Positions 5,770-7,548 of a stretch of DNA of 7,548 nt are shown piece after piece. The translations under genes and the position numbers were made by a program. The stretch lies in assembly GCA_913054485.1 (NCBI GenBank), contig CAJXHQ010000143.1, forward strand, positions 1 through 7,548, read 5' to 3'. The stretch comes from an uncultured Paracoccaceae bacterium (GTDB lineage: Bacteria > Pseudomonadota > Alphaproteobacteria > Rhodobacterales > Rhodobacteraceae). How positions within the stretch are numbered: position 1 is the stretch's first letter; each line of letters begins with the position of its first letter. The notes under the pieces are model-generated. The model made no database searches and was not told the origin of the DNA. It saw nothing but the letters and a program-made list of their open reading frames with translations.

Positions 5770-5843
5770 GCGCCGCGCAGCGGCGCCTGGCCCAACACTT
5801 TGGGGCGCATCGCAAGACGCGCGGCACAGGGCGGAAGTGCCCC
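5770..5843 (-). repeat. Three-hairpin intergenic repeat, copy 2 (3' of the hydroxypyruvate isomerase-like gene)
   Basis: This is the inverted counterpart of 5202-5282. Read on the minus strand it begins 10 bases after the stop at 5853 and has the same order: GGGC/GCCC stem (5842-5829), GCGCGTC-TTGC-GATGCGC (5822-5805; the A-to-G change gives a G-U pair, so the stem is kept) and a perfect GCGCCGC/GCGGCGC stem (5786-5770). The third hairpin has diverged in sequence from copy 1 but not in pairing. Confidence 0.8.
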
Positions 5844-5852
5844 CGTCAGCGG

Positions 5853-6620
5853 TCAGACCAAAGCCAGCTGACGCATCCAGGTGAGACTGTCTTCCGTGCG
5901 CTGTGTCGAGGGGGTATATTCGGCACTGACCCAGCCGTCGTAGCCGCTGGCATCTATGGCGGCGAAGAGCAACGGGAAATCCACCGGGCCGGTGCCGGGC
6001 TCGCTGCGCGCAGGTGCGGCGCCGATCTGCACATGGGCAGCTCGGTTGCCGAAAGCCTCCCAGACCGCCAGCGCATCGCCGTGGATCATCTGCGCGTGAT
6101 AGGCATCATATTGCAGGCCCGCATTTGGCCTGGCGACCTCATCCAGAACTTCGGCAGCCAGATTGTAGTCATCCAGGAAATAACCCGGCTGATCGCCCGA
6201 ATTCAGCGGCTCGATGGTGAATTGCTGCTGCGGAGCGAAATCAGCCGCCCATTGCAGGTTGCGCACAAAGGCATCACGCGCCTCCGGCCCTTTCTCATAG
6301 CCGGCCATCACATGGATCTTCTGCGGCTTCAGAACCTCTGCGTAGCGCAGCACCCGGCGGATATCGCGCTGAAACCTGTCACCACCGCCCGGAATGGCCG
6401 CGAAGCCCGGCGTGCCGCCAGTGTAATTCGGCGGCGGCGCGTTGATCAGCACCAGCTCCAGCGCGTTGGCCAGAAGCGCCCGCTGCGTCTCTTTTGCGGC
6501 CACCTCATAGGGTGCCAGGACCTCCACCGCCCCAAACCCCGCAGAGGCCGCTGCGCTGAACCTGTCCAGGTAGGGCAGCTCTGAAAACAGCAGTGAAATA
6601 TTTGCAGCGAACTTGGGCAT
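5853..6620 (-). CDS. hyi: Hydroxypyruvate isomerase family TIM-barrel protein
   Basis: This 255-aa protein has the usual length and layout of the Hyi/OtnI family (xylose isomerase-like TIM barrel), which interconverts hydroxypyruvate and tartronate semialdehyde in glyoxylate/glycerate metabolism, or acts on related 2-oxo sugar acids. Visible landmarks are FAANISLLFSELPYLDRF (4-21), INAPPPNYTGGTPGF (59-73), FTIEPLNSGDQPGYFLDDY (134-152) with Glu137, LQYDAYHAQMIHGD (169-182) with Asp172 and His175, VQIGAAPARSEPGTG (197-211) and GWVSAEYTPS (229-238) with Glu234. Glu137 and Glu234 sit where the family has its paired catalytic, metal-binding glutamates. A strong ribosome site (GAGGAGA) precedes the ATG at 6620. 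It stands alone, with no glyoxylate carboligase or reductase nearby, so the exact substrate is uncertain. Confidence 0.85.
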   Translation of the reverse strand: MPKFAANISLLFSELPYLDRFSAAASAGFGAVEVLAPYEVAAKETQRALLANALELVLINAPPPNYTGGTPGFAAIPGGGDRFQRDIRRVLRYAEVLKPQKIHVMAGYEKGPEARDAFVRNLQWAADFAPQQQFTIEPLNSGDQPGYFLDDYNLAAEVLDEVARPNAGLQYDAYHAQMIHGDALAVWEAFGNRAAHVQIGAAPARSEPGTGPVDFPLLFAAIDASGYDGWVSAEYTPSTQRTEDSLTWMRQLALV

Positions 6621-6927
6621 GCGGGTCTCCTCGTTTCACCCCCGATTATCGCGGCCCGCGCGGCAATGCCAAGATGCGGAAAACGACAGATTGTTCGGTT
6701 TCCAGCCAGAAACGCCGGATCCTACGCCCGAGTATGCCCGCAGTTGCCCCCTAATGGAGGGGCCGTTTTACGAAAATTCGACAGATCAGGCGGAATGACG
6801 CTTACTCCCGGCGCGTGCTCCGCAGCAAAGCGCCTGACGCAGGATGAAACTGGCTTCTGGCCTGCAGTGCCACGATTGCGGGCATCGGCGAGGCGGCTTC
6901 GCAGGGCCTGCGGCAAAAGCTGCGCCG
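6621..6927. other. Gene-free stretch between the DUF1285 and hydroxypyruvate isomerase-like genes
   Basis: No credible gene is present in these 307 bases. Open frames crossing it (plus strand 6666-7076, minus strand 6722-6982) lack a ribosome site and run into the DUF1285 gene on one strand or the other. It holds the promoter of the downstream gene near 6645-6672, a small CCCCT/AGGGG inverted repeat around 6750-6764 without a useful T-run, and a short CGCAG/CTGCG inverted repeat at 6900-6912 just after the DUF1285 stop. I see no RNA gene. Confidence 0.6.
6645..6672 (-). promoter_or_regulatory. Candidate promoter for the hydroxypyruvate isomerase-like gene
   Basis: On the minus strand TTGGCA (6672-6667) and GATAAT (6650-6645) are 16 bases apart and lie 24 bases upstream of the ATG at 6620, with the GAGGAGA ribosome site in between. 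This is the best consensus match in the window and suggests transcription independent of the DUF1285 gene. Confidence 0.5.
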
Positions 6928-7521
6928 TCAGGCTTCCAGCGTGGCTGACGCCATCAGCGGGAAAAACGCCCCCCCCGACCACAAGCCGAACCAGCCGTCC
7001 CGGTGCACGCCCAGATCCACGATGCGATAGAAGGTCTTACGGTCGATCCGCGCCTCCAGACCGGCACGGACCATGACGTAGGGCGACGGCCCCCCGCTGC
7101 CCTCAGACGTTGCCACCCTGATCGGATTGTCCGGACCGGCCGCAACCCGGTCGCCCACATGGGTGGTGAAACTCAGCAGCTGTGCCGCACCTGCGCCCGT
7201 TGCATCGCAATCCACCGCCACAAACGGCGCGTCCTCCACGCTGATCCCCACCTTTTCCACCGGGGTCACCAGGAAAAACTTGCCGTCTTCCAGCTTCAGG
7301 ATCGAGGAGAACAGCTTCACCATCGCGGGCCGTCTGATCACGCCGCCCTCGTGATACCAGGTGCCGTCGCGCGCAATCCGCATGTCCAGATCGCCACTAT
7401 AGGGCGGGTTCCACAGCTGCACCGGCGGCAGCCCGCCCTGTTTCGGCACCGCATCCGCGGCAGCGGCAAGCCCTTCGGGCGACCGGGTCACAGAGTTTTG
7501 TCCGTTCATTGCTTTTGCCAT
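6928..7521 (-). CDS. DUF1285 domain-containing protein
   Basis: This 197-aa protein matches the DUF1285 pattern throughout: PPVQLWNPPYSGDLDMRIAR (32-51), DGTWYHEGGVIRRPAMVKLF (52-71), KFFLVTPVEKVGISVEDAPF (81-100) with VAVD after it, and a C-terminal FYRIVDLGVHRDGWFGLWSG (164-183) plus AFFPLM. The family is cytoplasmic, widespread in proteobacteria and has no established function. I see no signal peptide or membrane helix. The start is ambiguous: the ATG at 7521 sits only 2 bases after GGAGG in a GGAGGAGATGG context, which is too close for optimum initiation, while an in-frame ATG at 7509 is 12 bases after GGAGGAG. The two differ by only four residues, all before the conserved part. From memory, in roseobacters this gene often precedes CoA pyrophosphatase and CCA-adding enzyme genes. 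Here it is followed by a gene-free stretch instead. Confidence 0.9.
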   Translation of the reverse strand: MAKAMNGQNSVTRSPEGLAAAADAVPKQGGLPPVQLWNPPYSGDLDMRIARDGTWYHEGGVIRRPAMVKLFSSILKLEDGKFFLVTPVEKVGISVEDAPFVAVDCDATGAGAAQLLSFTTHVGDRVAAGPDNPIRVATSEGSGGPSPYVMVRAGLEARIDRKTFYRIVDLGVHRDGWFGLWSGGAFFPLMASATLEA

Positions 7522-7548
7522 CTCCTCCGGGCGCGATTCAGTAAGACC

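Noticed and set aside
5175..5810. Minus-strand open frame of 211 codons covering the DUF2798 gene and both repeats
   Set aside because: Its sequence at both ends is translated repeat DNA (CNPAAACKAAVFAENR, RIARCAAQG), and it is antisense to a good small gene. The resemblance between its ends and other frames comes only from the repeats.
5202..5843. Repeat pair as terminal inverted repeats of a MITE or insertion sequence
   Set aside because: There is no target-site duplication next to the outer ends and no transposase. Each copy is a multi-hairpin structure placed after a stop codon, which fits a 3'-end element better.
5700..6584. 294-codon plus-strand open frame opposite the hydroxypyruvate isomerase-like gene
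   Set aside because: It runs through the inverted repeat and is antisense to a gene with clear family motifs and a strong ribosome site.
6750..6764. CCCCT/AGGGG inverted repeat as a terminator
   Set aside because: The stem is only five pairs, and the following CCGTTTTACG on the plus strand is too weak a T-run. No plus-strand gene ends there.
6666..7076. Possible plus-strand gene of 136 codons in the stretch after the hydroxypyruvate isomerase-like gene
   Set aside because: It is Arg/Pro-rich, has no ribosome site and overlaps the end of the DUF1285 gene antisense. No family pattern is visible.

Overview
The window looks like chromosomal DNA from an alphaproteobacterium of the order Rhodobacterales, most likely the Roseobacter group (Phaeobacter, Leisingera or Ruegeria-like). 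The evidence is the GC-rich coding sequence with strong G/C third positions, the style of the DNA polymerase I, DUF2798, DUF1285 and CHCC zinc-finger proteins, and intergenic hairpin repeats ending in a CCGGAGTATTT-type tail that I associate with that family. The genus is an inference.

Layout. Positions 1-135 hold the N-terminal end of an ABC transporter ATPase on the minus strand, cut by the window edge. Divergent from it is a 61-aa CHCC zinc-finger protein (207-392, NDUFS6-like), closed by a strong intrinsic terminator (417-448). A flavodoxin-fold oxidoreductase follows (532-1017). An AT-richer segment (about 1018-2358) then carries two overlapping minus-strand genes of unknown function: a membrane-anchored protein (1608-2162) and a soluble protein with a basic tail (1037-1624). 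Divergent from this pair is a complete DNA polymerase I, polA (2359-5166), with all three activities' motifs present except that motif C reads YDE instead of the usual HDE. After polA come a small DUF2798 membrane protein (5385-5621), a minus-strand hydroxypyruvate isomerase-like enzyme (5853-6620), a gene-free stretch (6621-6927) and a minus-strand DUF1285 protein (6928-7521).

Most of the window is ordinary housekeeping sequence with single-gene units, and I see no CRISPR array, transposase, tRNA or rRNA. The best candidate for something undescribed is the two-gene cassette at 1037-2162, which has its own likely promoter, overlapping reading frames and a composition unlike its neighbours. 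I cannot assign it a function. The second notable feature is a three-hairpin element of about 63 conserved bases. It occurs twice, just 3' of polA and just 3' of the hydroxypyruvate isomerase gene, in the same orientation relative to each gene, so it behaves like a portable 3'-end element.
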